DNA of 64,000 nt from Leifsonia sp. SCN 70-46 (GTDB taxonomy: Bacteria; Actinomycetota; Actinomycetes; Actinomycetales; Microbacteriaceae). Below the pieces are notes generated by a model that saw only the letters and a list, made by a program, of their open reading frames with translations, was not told the DNA's origin and ran no database searches. Numbering within the stretch: the first letter of the stretch is position 1; each line of letters opens with the position of its first letter. This document shows positions 51,436 through 59,121 of this stretch, piece by piece. The stretch spans positions 1,739,559-1,803,558 of the forward strand of contig MEFY01000002.1 in the NCBI GenBank assembly GCA_001725325.1, in the 5' to 3' direction. The position numbers and the translations under genes were made by a program.

Positions 51436-51774
51436 ATGCGCCCCGCGCTCGTCCCCGTCTACGCGCTCAAGTTCCTCATCGAGCTCGTGGGATGGGCGGG
51501 CACCGGCGTGCTCGCGTTCCAGCTCACGGGCAACTGGGTGCTCGCGATCGCGCTGCCGATCGTCGTCATCGTGCTCTGGGCGCTCTTCATCGCCCCGAAG
51601 GCTCCGAAGCGGCTGCCGATCCCGCCGCTCGTCGCGTGCGAGCTGCTCGTGTTCGCCGCGGCGACGGCGGGGTTCATCCTCGCCGGGTGGACGGTCTTCG
51701 CGATCGTGTTCGCCGTCGTCATCATCCCCGTGGAGATCGTGCTCGTCGCGACGCGGTCGTACGACCTGCGCTGA
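51436..51774 (+). CDS. DUF2568-type membrane protein
   Basis: The 112-residue protein has about four helices (ALKFLIELVGWAGTGVLAFQ, WVLAIALPIVVIVLWALFIAPKAP, LVACELLVFAAATAGFILAGW, VFAIVFAVVIIPVEIVLVATRSYDL) and the ELVGWAG...WALFIAPKAP pattern of DUF2568/YrdB-like proteins. It starts 2 bp after the gatB stop and is presumably co-transcribed. Function unknown. Confidence 0.88.
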   Translation: MRPALVPVYALKFLIELVGWAGTGVLAFQLTGNWVLAIALPIVVIVLWALFIAPKAPKRLPIPPLVACELLVFAAATAGFILAGWTVFAIVFAVVIIPVEIVLVATRSYDLR

Positions 51775-51829
51775 CTTACCCCGTACTGGGGGAGCGCGGC
51801 GGGTGTGCGCGCCGTCTACAGTCGCAACT

Positions 51830-52429
51830 GTGGGGATTCTGGGGGAATCGCGCACCGACGGTGTGCCGTTCGAGACTGTGCTGGCCGCAGCGCAGTCCGG
51901 CGCGCCCTGGGCGAGCACCACGATCTGGCGCGAGTACTCGCCGACGGTGGTCGGGTTCGCCCGCGCGCGCGGTGCGCGTGAGCCCGAGGATCTCACGAGC
52001 GAGGTCTTCCTCACCGTGTTCGACCAGCTCGGCACGTTCAGCGGAACCGAGTCGGAGTTCCGCTCCTTCATCTTCTCGATCGCCTACCGCCGCGTCGTCG
52101 ACGAGCTGCGCCAGCGCGGTCGCCGCGGCGAGGCGATCCCGTGGGTTCCCGAGCTCGACGCACGTGCGATGCCCAGCGCCGAGGATGCCGCCGGACAGCG
52201 CGCATCCGACGACTCGGTGCTCGCGATCCTCAACGACCTCCCGGTCGACCAGCGCAACGTCATGGTGTTGCGCGTCGTCTCCGACCTGACGGTCGAGCAG
52301 ATCGCGGAGGTGCTCGACAAGAAGCCGGGAGCCATCAAGGCCCTGCAGCGGCGTGCGCTCGGCGCGCTCCGGAAAAAAGTTTCCACCACCCCGTACCCTT
52401 TTGCGACGCTCGAACGATTACCGGTGTGA
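51830..52429 (+). CDS. ECF-type RNA polymerase sigma factor
   Basis: The 199-residue protein has sigma region 2 (IWREYSPTVVGFARARGAREPEDLTSEVFLTVFDQLGTF...FIFSIAYRRVVDELRQRGRR) and region 4 (ILNDLPVDQRNVMVLRVVSDLTVEQIAEVLDKKPGAIKALQRRALGALRK). GTG 51830 was chosen because TACAGT (51817-51822) is 7 nt upstream; an earlier frame start at 51803 lies before that box. The next gene starts 1 bp after the stop and encodes a single-helix membrane protein in the position of an anti-sigma factor. Confidence 0.92.
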   Translation: MGILGESRTDGVPFETVLAAAQSGAPWASTTIWREYSPTVVGFARARGAREPEDLTSEVFLTVFDQLGTFSGTESEFRSFIFSIAYRRVVDELRQRGRRGEAIPWVPELDARAMPSAEDAAGQRASDDSVLAILNDLPVDQRNVMVLRVVSDLTVEQIAEVLDKKPGAIKALQRRALGALRKKVSTTPYPFATLERLPV

Positions 52430-52430
52430 G

Positions 52431-53276
52431 ATGAACGCCACGAGGATTTCAGAACAGGATGCCCAGGGGCTCGCGCACGGTCGCGTCCCGGGCCGTTCCG
52501 ACCTGAACGCGCTGGCAGATCTGCTGACGGAATACAGGAGTGCGGCAATCGGGTCCGCACCCCGGCCGTCGGCGGCGCTGGCGGCCCGACTCGACCTCTC
52601 CGCGACTCCTATCGCCATGCGACGGGACGAGGATGGGGCGGCGTCCGGTGTGGGTGTCAGGCGAGCAGCTTCGGGGCTGTTCGGTCTGGGGGTCACGGCG
52701 GCGATCATCTTTGCTGCGGCTTCGGGTGCCGCGGCTGTTGTGGGTGCGGGATCAGCCGGGCTCCTTCCTCCGGGCGCGCAGGACGCGTTCGACCAGGTCG
52801 TCTCAACCATCGTGCCGCCAGGGGTGGCTGGCACGGAGACGGACGAGCAGGAGGAGGAGCCCGGCGATACCGTCGGTGGAGTCATCGCACCCCCGACCTC
52901 TGACGCCGCGCCGAGCGCGAGCCCTGAGCCGGTGGTGCCCGTGGCGCCGACCGACGACGTGAAGCCGGATGACTCGGGAACGCCGTCCGGGAACGGCAAC
53001 TCGGGCAACGGGAACTCCGGGAACGGGAATGGCAACGCGGGTAACGGCAATTCCGGGAACGGCAACTCGGGCAACGGCAACTCGGGCAACGGCAATTCCG
53101 GGAACGGGAACGGCAATTCCGGGAACGGCAACTCCGGCAACGGCAACGGGAATTCCGGGAATGGCAACTCGGGTCAGGGCAACGGCAACTCGGGCAACGG
53201 GAACGGGAACTCGGGTAACGGCAACTCGGGGAACGGAAACGGCAACTCCGGAAACGGGAACGGCAAGGGCAACTAG
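52431..53276 (+). CDS. putative anti-sigma/surface protein with Asn-Gly-Ser repeat
   Basis: The 281-residue protein has an N-terminal cytoplasmic part (about 80 residues: DLNALADLLTEYRSAAIGSAPRPSAALAARLDL), one helix (GLFGLGVTAAIIFAAASGAAAVVGAG), an acidic proline-rich spacer and about 95 residues made of NSGNGN-type repeats ending GKGN. Gene order (1 bp after the sigma gene) suggests an anti-sigma factor with an extracellular sensor tail, though no zinc-binding anti-sigma motif is visible. The repeat is predicted disordered and outside the cell. Upstream extension to 52353 overlaps the sigma gene and is rejected. Confidence 0.82.
   Translation: MNATRISEQDAQGLAHGRVPGRSDLNALADLLTEYRSAAIGSAPRPSAALAARLDLSATPIAMRRDEDGAASGVGVRRAASGLFGLGVTAAIIFAAASGAAAVVGAGSAGLLPPGAQDAFDQVVSTIVPPGVAGTETDEQEEEPGDTVGGVIAPPTSDAAPSASPEPVVPVAPTDDVKPDDSGTPSGNGNSGNGNSGNGNGNAGNGNSGNGNSGNGNSGNGNSGNGNGNSGNGNSGNGNGNSGNGNSGQGNGNSGNGNGNSGNGNSGNGNGNSGNGNGKGN
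52990..53272 (+). repeat. in-gene tandem repeat coding NSGNGN units
   Basis: About 280 bp of imperfect AAC-TC(G/C)-GG(C/G)-AAC-GG repeats. Codon choice varies (AAC/AAT, TCG/TCC, GGC/GGG/GGT), so selection appears to be on the peptide and not on DNA identity. Replication slippage could change its length between strains. Confidence 0.9.
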
Positions 53277-53295
53277 CCCCTAGCCGCCGAGGGAC

Positions 53296-53652
53296 TCAGG
53301 CCGACCAGCCGCCGTCGACGAACGACACCGCCGACTGTCGCACGACCATCGTCCCGAACTCCGCCGCCGGACAGCGCTTCGCCCACACGACGGCTGCGGC
53401 CTCATCGGCCACGTCGACGATGAAGATGCCGCTCAGCTGCTCGGCGGAGGCATCCTGCGAGTCGACGACCTCGCCGCCACGAATGGTCGTCGAGGATGCC
53501 ACGGGCGTGAAGACCTCGGCGGCGATGAGCACCCCGGCCTCATGGAGCGCCTTGCCGTACGCGTCGAACGCCTGGCGTCCCGCCTCCATCTCCTCGGCGG
53601 AGAGTGCGGCGCCGCCCACCTCGGAGTAGCTCATGACCAGGGTGAATCGCAT
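53296..53652 (-). CDS. YCII-related domain protein
   Basis: The 118-residue protein begins MRFTLVMSYSE and has the YCII ferredoxin-like fold with an active-site-like HEAGVLIAAEVFTPV and central Asp/Ser. In actinobacteria such DGPF-type proteins often sit beside sigma factors or dihydrofolate reductase-like proteins, as here. Its ATG overlaps the stop of the upstream reductase-like gene (TGATG), so they are co-translated. Precise reaction unknown. It converges on the repeat-protein gene across 19 bp. Confidence 0.9.
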   Translation of the reverse strand: MRFTLVMSYSEVGGAALSAEEMEAGRQAFDAYGKALHEAGVLIAAEVFTPVASSTTIRGGEVVDSQDASAEQLSGIFIVDVADEAAAVVWAKRCPAAEFGTMVVRQSAVSFVDGGWSA

Positions 53653-54182
53653 CAGAGTGCCTTCCGGTAGTGGAGGTGGACCTGCCCGCTCGTGAACGCG
53701 GTGGACTCGACGAACTCGAACGTCTCGCGCACGGGCGGCCAGAACGCGGTGCCGCCGCCGAGCATGACCGGCACGAGCACGAGCTCGATGTCGGTGAGGA
53801 GGTCGGCGACCTGCGCAGCGAGGGTGGGTCCGCCGATCGTCGCATCGCCCTGGGCGAGCAGGTCGGGGAGTCCGGACAGGTCACGCCACAGGGTGGTGTT
53901 CCCGGTGGACACGGACTCGAGCGTGGAGGAGACGACGATCTTCTGCTGTCGCCGCCACATGGCGCCGTACTCCGCCATGACCGGGTTGTCGGAGTCGTAC
54001 GTCTCCCAGAACGCCATCACCTCGTAGAGGCGGCGGCCGTAGACGTGGGTGTCGTACCGGTTGTCGAAGTCGTTCCAGAACTGGTGGACCTCGTCGTCGG
54101 GGTCCGAGAAGTCGATGTTGCCCTCGGCGTCATTGATGTAGCCGTCGAGCGACACGTTGCCTGCGAGTACTAGGCGTCCCAT
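53652..54182 (-). CDS. dihydrofolate reductase/RibD C-terminal family protein
   Basis: The 176-residue protein has the YyaP/YwjB-type fold: MGRLVLAGNVSLDGYINDAEGNIDF, THVYGRRLYEVM, KIVVSSTLES, DATIGGPTLAAQVADLLTDIELVLVPVMLGGGTAFWP. Expected activity is NAD(P)H-dependent reduction, substrate unknown; it is not the folate-essential FolA. ATG 54182 is preceded on the minus strand by TACGCT (54194-54189) at 6 nt, a leaderless start; the extension to 54383 is rejected. Operon with the YCII gene. Confidence 0.9.
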   Translation of the reverse strand: MGRLVLAGNVSLDGYINDAEGNIDFSDPDDEVHQFWNDFDNRYDTHVYGRRLYEVMAFWETYDSDNPVMAEYGAMWRRQQKIVVSSTLESVSTGNTTLWRDLSGLPDLLAQGDATIGGPTLAAQVADLLTDIELVLVPVMLGGGTAFWPPVRETFEFVESTAFTSGQVHLHYRKAL

Positions 54183-54243
54183 GTGAACAGCGTACACATG
54201 TCCACGAGGTGCAGCTAGGCGAGCGCCTCGACATACTTGCGGC

Positions 54244-54969
54244 ATGGCAGACAACACGTGGTTTGATGAGATTGGGGCACTGGTTGAGGCCACACCCGAG
54301 GATGTCTTCACACTCGCGCAGATGTACGAGCACGAGCCCGCATTGGCTGTCGAGCACCCAGCGAACAACACCATCCGCTCCAAGATCCGGCAAACGCTCC
54401 AGAGGCTCCGCGACGCGGACGTGATTGAGTTCCTCGAACCTGGCGTCTACAGGAAGAGCGTTGTTGCGGCCAAACGGGTCGTCGCGCTACCCACTGCATA
54501 CAGGGCGAATCGCCCGTCGCCAGTCGACAGCGCGAAGGGCACGCCCCCGCGGTTCGACACGGTGCCGCTCGAGCATCGCGACATTCGGGCATATGTCGTA
54601 AGCGCTAGCGAGTCACGGGTGGCGGTGCTCAAGGAGTATGCCTTGGTGAAAGAGTTCGAGCTGGAGCTCAACTCCCGCGGTCATGAGACATCGCATCAGC
54701 GCATCGACGCGTATGGCACGTCCTTGTGGACAGACCTGTTCGATGCACACGACGGAATTCTCTACGAGGCCAAGTCGAGCGCCTCGCGCGAGCATATCCG
54801 CATGGCCATCGGCCAGCTGTTCGACTATCGGCGCGTAGTCGAGGTCAAGGGAATCAGCCTGCTTCTGCCGGAGGAACCGGTCAAAGACCTCTGCGACCTT
54901 CTGCGCGGTTTGAGCATCGGATGCACCTACCAGACGTCGTCCGGCGAGTTCGTAGAAATTTCGACCTAG
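54244..54969 (+). CDS. stand-alone PD-(D/E)xK-like nuclease with winged-helix domain
   Basis: The 241-residue protein has an N-terminal winged-helix-like part (NNTIRSKIRQTLQRLRDADVIEFLEPGVYRKS), as in Dam-replacing and other restriction proteins. A C-terminal domain reads ESRVAVLKEYALVKEFELELNSRGHETSHQRIDAYGTSLWTDLFDAHDGILYEAKSSASREHIRMAIGQLFDYRRVV. The D...LYEAKSS spacing and GQLFDYRR helix fit a PD-(D/E)xK catalytic core (Asp, then E-x-K). No methyltransferase is adjacent. GC is lower than in its neighbours, suggesting transfer. Possible roles: defence endonuclease or DNA repair. ATG 54244 has no ribosome site; ATACTT lies just upstream. Confidence 0.7.
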   Translation: MADNTWFDEIGALVEATPEDVFTLAQMYEHEPALAVEHPANNTIRSKIRQTLQRLRDADVIEFLEPGVYRKSVVAAKRVVALPTAYRANRPSPVDSAKGTPPRFDTVPLEHRDIRAYVVSASESRVAVLKEYALVKEFELELNSRGHETSHQRIDAYGTSLWTDLFDAHDGILYEAKSSASREHIRMAIGQLFDYRRVVEVKGISLLLPEEPVKDLCDLLRGLSIGCTYQTSSGEFVEIST

Positions 54970-55805
54970 TCCCGCTCCCGCAACCTAACCCGCCGGTTCT
55001 GCCCGTCCTCCTCGAGTTCGGCGATCTCGCCGTTCGCCTTGATGAAGTCGGTGAACGACTTGTAGCCGGCCCGCTTCTCGTCGAAGGCGGCGTCGAGGCG
55101 CTTCATCCTCGATTTGAGGGCGGACGCGACGACCCAGCCGTCGACGTCGTTGTTGCGGGCGCGCAGGGCGCGCACGAGGAGGTCGTGGGCGTCGCGCCGC
55201 GGGTCGGCGCTGGGGGCGTCGATGACCTCGGGCTCGGGCACCGCGACGACGGGCTCGTCGTCGGAGGCGACCTCGCTGTAGTACGAGAACTCGTCGCACG
55301 CGTTCTTGAACGCCGCGCTCGTGGAGCCGTCCACGCCGATGCCCACGACCACGCGGCCGAGGCGGCGGGCACGCTGGGCGAGGGGGATGTAGTCGGAGTC
55401 GCCGGCGACGATGACGACGTGCGAGACATCCTGCAGCCTGAAGAGGTCTTCGACCACGTCGATGGCGAGGCGGATGTCGGCGCCGTTCTTGGTGCCCGAG
55501 GTGTTGAAGAGCTGCACGAGGTCGACGGCTCGCTCGATGAGCTGCTTCTGGTAGCGCGTGTTCGCGGGAGCCGCCCAGTCGGCGTAGGCGCGGCTGATGG
55601 CGACGGCCCCGAACGACGACGCGAAGTCGAGGATGGCGCCGATGTTCACGGTCGCCTGCTCGAGGCGCTCCGCGGTCTTGCCGGCGCCGGCGCGCGCCTT
55701 CTCCTTGATGAACGACCCCCGCCCGTGCACGTTGTCGTACTGGGAGATGACGATGTTGTCGAAGTCGATGTAGACGGCGACGCGGGTCTCGGTGGGCTCG
55801 GCCAT
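54966..55805 (-). CDS. NYN-domain RNase-like protein with LOTUS/OST-HTH-like tail
   Basis: The 279-residue protein has the PIN-related NYN domain: VAVYIDFDNIVISQYDN (first Asp pair), AISRAYADW, TKNGADIRLAIDVVEDLF and VVIVAGDSDYIPLAQRARRLGRVVVGIG supply the acidic metal-binding residues. A C-terminal OST-HTH-like segment (DAHDLLVRALRARNNDVDGWVVASALKSRMKRLDAAFDEKRAGYKSFTDFIKANGEIAELEEDG) probably binds RNA. ATG 55805 has TACGTT 6 nt upstream on the minus strand; that box overlaps the divergent gene's TAACGT. Converges on the nuclease gene with overlapping stops. Likely acts in RNA processing or decay. Confidence 0.9.
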   Translation of the reverse strand: MAEPTETRVAVYIDFDNIVISQYDNVHGRGSFIKEKARAGAGKTAERLEQATVNIGAILDFASSFGAVAISRAYADWAAPANTRYQKQLIERAVDLVQLFNTSGTKNGADIRLAIDVVEDLFRLQDVSHVVIVAGDSDYIPLAQRARRLGRVVVGIGVDGSTSAAFKNACDEFSYYSEVASDDEPVVAVPEPEVIDAPSADPRRDAHDLLVRALRARNNDVDGWVVASALKSRMKRLDAAFDEKRAGYKSFTDFIKANGEIAELEEDGQNRRVRLRERD

Positions 55806-55810
55806 AGCGC

Positions 55811-55817
55811 TAACGTA
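55811..55817. promoter_or_regulatory. shared bidirectional -10 element TAACGTA
   Basis: TAACGT on the plus strand (55811-55816) is 7 nt from ATG 55824; TACGTT on the minus strand (55817-55812) is 6 nt from ATG 55805. The two boxes overlap by 5 bp, so polymerase cannot occupy both at once. Confidence 0.6.
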
Positions 55818-55823
55818 CCCTGC

Positions 55824-56162
55824 ATGAACGACGACGAACTCGTCCGCCGCTTCGACGACGGCACCCTCGACTCCTTCCCGCACGAGCTGCACGTGCGGCT
55901 CGCGCAGGCGAAGCTCGCGAGGATGCCCGAGGCCGACGCCCTCGAGAGCATCAGGTCGGGCATCCGCCGCATGGCCGGCAACTCGGGCAAGTACCACGAC
56001 ACGCGCACGGTCGCGTGGTTCCGCCTCATCGCCGCGGGAGTGCCGCACGACCAGCTCATGCGCCGCGACCTGCTCGACGACTACTACTCGTCCGAGACCC
56101 TCGAGCTCGGTCGCGAGAGCTTCGTGGAACCCGACCTGCAACCTCTCAGCCCCACGTCGTAA
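55824..56162 (+). CDS. hypothetical protein
   Basis: The 112-residue soluble protein (MNDDELVRRFDDGTLDSFPHELHVRLAQAKLARMPEADALESIRSGIRRMAGNSGKYHDTRTVAWFRLIAAG) is helical, with conserved-looking H-x-LHVRLA and KYHDTRT-W-RLI motifs. Similar small proteins exist in other bacteria, but I do not know a function. Leaderless start with TAACGT at 7 nt. It has no signal or membrane segment. Divergent from the NYN gene through an overlapping promoter. Confidence 0.82.
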   Translation: MNDDELVRRFDDGTLDSFPHELHVRLAQAKLARMPEADALESIRSGIRRMAGNSGKYHDTRTVAWFRLIAAGVPHDQLMRRDLLDDYYSSETLELGRESFVEPDLQPLSPTS

Positions 56163-56172
56163 CGTGGAACAG

Positions 56173-56667
56173 ATGAGGCTCCTCATCCCCGCACTCGCCG
56201 TCGTCGCCCTCGCCGGATGCACGGCCGCGCCGCAGCCCATGCCCGTGCCGACGCAGACCCCGAGCCCGAGCGGCACACCCGCGGCGCTTCTGCCGCTGCC
56301 CGGCACCGACTTCCTCATGGACCAGGTGGAGAGCTTCGCTGACGACGCGCGCATCCCCACCCATCGGTTCCCCGCGGCGGCGGTCGCGGGCGACAGCGTC
56401 ATCGTGGGGTTCGCGCTCACCGAGGGCACCTGGATACTGCGGGTCAGCTGCGCGACCGACGCGAGCGCCGACGTGCGCGTGACCCTCACGTTCGCGGACG
56501 GCCGCGACGACGTCGCGTACGACGCCTACTGCGGTGAGACCCCTCCCACCGGCATCGTCACGGCGACCACCCAGAGCCCCGAGTTCTCGGGCGGCGGAGA
56601 CGTCACGATGCGCCTCGAGTCCGACGCGCGGTTCGTCGCGGCCGCGGGGCTCGTGCAGGCCGGCTAG
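56173..56667 (+). CDS. lipoprotein, hypothetical
   Basis: The 164-residue lipoprotein (MRLLIPALAVVALAGC) has a Pro/Thr/Ser linker (PMPVPTQTPSPSGTP) and a beta-rich domain with two cysteines (RVSCATD and DAYCGET) likely disulfide-bonded. ATG 56173 fits TAACGT (56160-56165) 7 nt upstream; GTG 56164 is an alternative. The domain resembles small extracellular beta-sandwiches of actinobacterial lipoproteins; no name assigned. Confidence 0.82.
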   Translation: MRLLIPALAVVALAGCTAAPQPMPVPTQTPSPSGTPAALLPLPGTDFLMDQVESFADDARIPTHRFPAAAVAGDSVIVGFALTEGTWILRVSCATDASADVRVTLTFADGRDDVAYDAYCGETPPTGIVTATTQSPEFSGGGDVTMRLESDARFVAAAGLVQAG

Positions 56668-56735
56668 CCGCTTTTTGGGGGCAGCGCGCGCCCCTGTGGG
56701 TTTGCGACCCTAGAGACGTCTTACTGGGGGAGGCG

Positions 56736-57113
56736 ATGGTGGGGAAGGTCGTCCGGCTGCACGACGGTCTGCGTGCGCTCTATCCCGACGCGATCGTGTT
56801 CGGGTGCATCGGCACGAGCGACGCCGTGCGCGAGTTCGACCGCATCCGCGCGCTGCTCGGGCAGTCGCCCGTCGCCGACGACCAGTCGGCGCTCACGGTC
56901 GCGGTCACGGGTGACGGCCTGAGCGTGTGGGCGGAGTCGCCCGTGCTGTCGCTGCGTCCGTCGCACCTCGCCGCCGTCGGCATCGACGAGGGTGCGCTGG
57001 ATGTCACGGCCGTCGTCGGGGGTCGCACCGCGGCGTTCGCGGTGCCGCTCGCCGTGCCCGCCGAGGCCCCGCACATCGCCGACCGCATCTTCGCCGCGTT
57101 GCGCTCGGCCTAA
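56736..57113 (+). CDS. hypothetical protein
   Basis: The 125-residue protein (MVGKVVRLHDGLRALYPDAIVFGCIGTSDAVREFDRIRALLGQSPVADDQSALTVAVTGDGLSVW...FAVPLAVPAEAPHIADRIFAALRSA) has an alpha/beta composition without signal peptide. A GGGGGAGG ribosome site precedes ATG 56736. It lies between two lipoproteins. Not recognised. Confidence 0.72.
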   Translation: MVGKVVRLHDGLRALYPDAIVFGCIGTSDAVREFDRIRALLGQSPVADDQSALTVAVTGDGLSVWAESPVLSLRPSHLAAVGIDEGALDVTAVVGGRTAAFAVPLAVPAEAPHIADRIFAALRSA

Positions 57114-57156
57114 TCCCGTACTGCGCAATCCTCACGTCAGTAGTACCGTGTCCCGC

Positions 57157-57747
57157 ATGACACGCGCGGCGCTGCTCGCGACCTCGTTCGCGGCCCTCAT
57201 CCTGCTCGCCGGCTGCGGTGGACCCGCCGGCCCGACCGCGAGCCCCACCCCGACGACGACGGCCACGAAGACCGCGACGCCGACGCCCACCCCGACCCCC
57301 ACGGCGGTGCCGCTCAGCGCGCCGTGCACCCGCGACAACCTCACGATCACCTACGGCGTCGCCGACGCGTCGGCGGGCCACGCGCACGGTGTGCTCACGT
57401 TCGTGAACAGCTCGGGCACGGCGTGCAGCATGACGGGCTACCCCGTGGTCGTGTTCAGCAACCCGGAGGCGGCGCAGCCCATGGGCGCGCTCGCGACGAG
57501 CGACTCGTCGTCGCCCTCGACCGGTGTCGAGCTCGCGCCCGGCCAGTCTGCCACGGCGGCCGTCACGGTCACGCAGGCGGGCGACGTCGACGGGTGCGAC
57601 GTCGTGACGGCTAAGGCGCTCATCGTCGCCCCGCCGCTCGACCACACGTTCGACTGGTCGTCCGACGGCCGCAACGTGCCCGTGGACCTCGACGCGTGCA
57701 ACAACGACGACATCGGGCTCATCACCGTTGGGGCGGTGACCCCTTAG
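57157..57747 (+). CDS. DUF4232-type lipoprotein
   Basis: The 196-residue lipoprotein (MTRAALLATSFAALILLAGCGG) has a long Thr/Pro linker and a DUF4232-like domain: C-x-NLTITYG, GHAHGVLTFVNSSGTACSMTGYPVVVFSN, VELAPGQSATAAVTV, DGCDVVTAKALIV and DLDACNNDD, with four cysteines forming likely disulfides outside the cell. ATG 57157 has TACCGT (57144-57149) 7 nt upstream. Function of the family is unknown. Its stop overlaps the convergent DUF2277 gene by 4 bp. Confidence 0.9.
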   Translation: MTRAALLATSFAALILLAGCGGPAGPTASPTPTTTATKTATPTPTPTPTAVPLSAPCTRDNLTITYGVADASAGHAHGVLTFVNSSGTACSMTGYPVVVFSNPEAAQPMGALATSDSSSPSTGVELAPGQSATAAVTVTQAGDVDGCDVVTAKALIVAPPLDHTFDWSSDGRNVPVDLDACNNDDIGLITVGAVTP

Positions 57748-58016
57748 GCGGTGGCGAACCGCTTGGCGGAGCGCTCCTTGGCCTTCGCGGCCTCGACCTC
57801 GCGGTCCTTGGGCGGCCCGAAGGCGACGAGGTCGTCGAGCAGGTGCTGCGTGATGTGCGCGATCTCGTGCACGGCGCGGTCGAACGCCTCCTGGTTGGCC
57901 TTCGAGGGCTTGGTCGCTCCGCTCACCTTCCGCACGTACTGGAGGGCGGCGGCGTGCACCTCGTCGCCCGTCGCGGCCGGTTCGAAGTTGTGGAGCACGT
58001 GGATGTTCCTGCACAT
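57744..58016 (-). CDS. DUF2277 family protein
   Basis: The 90-residue protein begins MCRNIHVLHNFEPAATGDEVHAAALQYVRKVSGATKPSKANQEAFDRAVHEIAHITQHLLDDL, the full signature of DUF2277. ATG 58016 has TACAGT (minus strand 58028-58023) at 6 nt, a leaderless start. Function unknown; the protein is widespread in actinobacteria and proteobacteria. Confidence 0.93.
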   Translation of the reverse strand: MCRNIHVLHNFEPAATGDEVHAAALQYVRKVSGATKPSKANQEAFDRAVHEIAHITQHLLDDLVAFGPPKDREVEAAKAKERSAKRFATA

Positions 58017-58083
58017 GCCTTCACTGTAGATCGCCCGACCCGCCCGAGGGAACCGCCCCCGGCGCGCGGTCGCTCGTGCATCC

Positions 58084-58106
58084 CGCGCCCGCTCGGAGCG
58101 GGCGCG
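58084..58106. repeat. perfect 10-bp hairpin in divergent intergenic region
   Basis: CGCGCCCGCT, loop CGG, AGCGGGCGCG. It lies between the divergent DUF2277 and two-helix protein genes, so it is not placed as a terminator for either. Confidence 0.6.
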
Positions 58107-58254
58107 CGACGGGGGAACGACCGCGCAACGGCCTGCCGGAAGCCCCCCTCACCCTCAACTAGAGCCTGAGCGACACGTACCCCGATTTGCTCGAACCCGG
58201 GTGACAATTGCACGAAACGCGCGGAGCCGAGACCGCGAGGATCAGGGGTGCAGG

Positions 58255-59121
58255 GTGCCAGTTCTGGGGAACGGATCGAAGGACAGGGTCGACAGGATCG
58301 CCGCGACGGTGGGCGGGCTCGCCTTCCTCGCGGGCATCGCGGCCATGGCGGTGGGTGCGCTCGCGCCCGTGCCGGACGCGCCACCGACCGCGGTGAGCAC
58401 GACCATCGTGTCCACGCCGCTGCCCGCGCCCGCGGTCACGCAGACCGTCATGACGACCACGCCGCCCACGCGCCCGACGCTCGAGCCGCGCGTCGTGCGC
58501 GAGGTCACGGTGACCGAGGGCGGCGGTGAGGGCTCGATGACCGTCATCACGTCGCCGACAGTCGCGACGCTCGACCAGCCGTTCCTCGGCAGCAAGGTCG
58601 CCGTCATCGTCGTGCAGCTGCTGCTCATCACGCTCGCGTCGCTGTTCCTCGCGTTCGCCACGCAGCGGGTCCTGCTGGGGGAGTACTGGTTCCGCCGGGC
58701 ATCCTTCGCGGGCGTGCGCAGCGACCCCATCGACGAGGGTGAGGCGAAAGCCGTCAAGCACGACATCGTCGCGGCGACCGAGGCCCCCGACCTCTCCCGC
58801 CCGCTGTTCGAGAAGGCGGGGGTCGCGGATGCCCGCCTGCGCCTCCTGCAGAGCCGCATCGCCCTCGAACTCGAGGTGCGCAAGCTCGCGCAGGACAACG
58901 ACGTGCCCGCATCGCTCTCGATCCCGTCCGTCGTGCGCGGCCTTGTGGAGAAGAAGAAGATGACGCCCAAGCTCGCGGCCGGCATCACGTCGCTCAACGA
59001 GCTCGGCGACCGGCTCGGCGGGGGAGCGGAGATCACGCCCGACGCCGTGACCCTCCTCACCGAGAGCTACGCGCAGGCGCTCGCCAAGATCGGCGGCAAG
59101 ATCAAGCGGGGGAGCGTCTAG
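58255..59121 (+). CDS. two-helix membrane protein with extracytoplasmic Pro/Thr region
   Basis: About 288 residues from GTG 58255, chosen because AGGGGTGCAGG precedes it; the frame can extend to 58201. Helix 1 (IAATVGGLAFLAGIAAMAVGAL) and helix 2 (AVIVVQLLLITLASLFLAFATQRVLL) enclose a Pro/Thr-rich outer loop. The inner C-terminal 140 residues are helical (LRLLQSRIALELEVRKLAQDNDVPASLSIPSVVRGLVEKKKMTPKLAAGITSLNELGDRL). Not recognised. A GTACCCCGATTT motif lies upstream at about 58178, seen before some other genes here. Converges on marR with a 4-bp overlap. Confidence 0.78.
   Translation: MPVLGNGSKDRVDRIAATVGGLAFLAGIAAMAVGALAPVPDAPPTAVSTTIVSTPLPAPAVTQTVMTTTPPTRPTLEPRVVREVTVTEGGGEGSMTVITSPTVATLDQPFLGSKVAVIVVQLLLITLASLFLAFATQRVLLGEYWFRRASFAGVRSDPIDEGEAKAVKHDIVAATEAPDLSRPLFEKAGVADARLRLLQSRIALELEVRKLAQDNDVPASLSIPSVVRGLVEKKKMTPKLAAGITSLNELGDRLGGGAEITPDAVTLLTESYAQALAKIGGKIKRGSV

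Noticed and set aside
52990-53272. Short tandem repeat considered as a CRISPR array
   Set aside because: Units are about 6 codons, in frame, with synonymous variation and no spacers.
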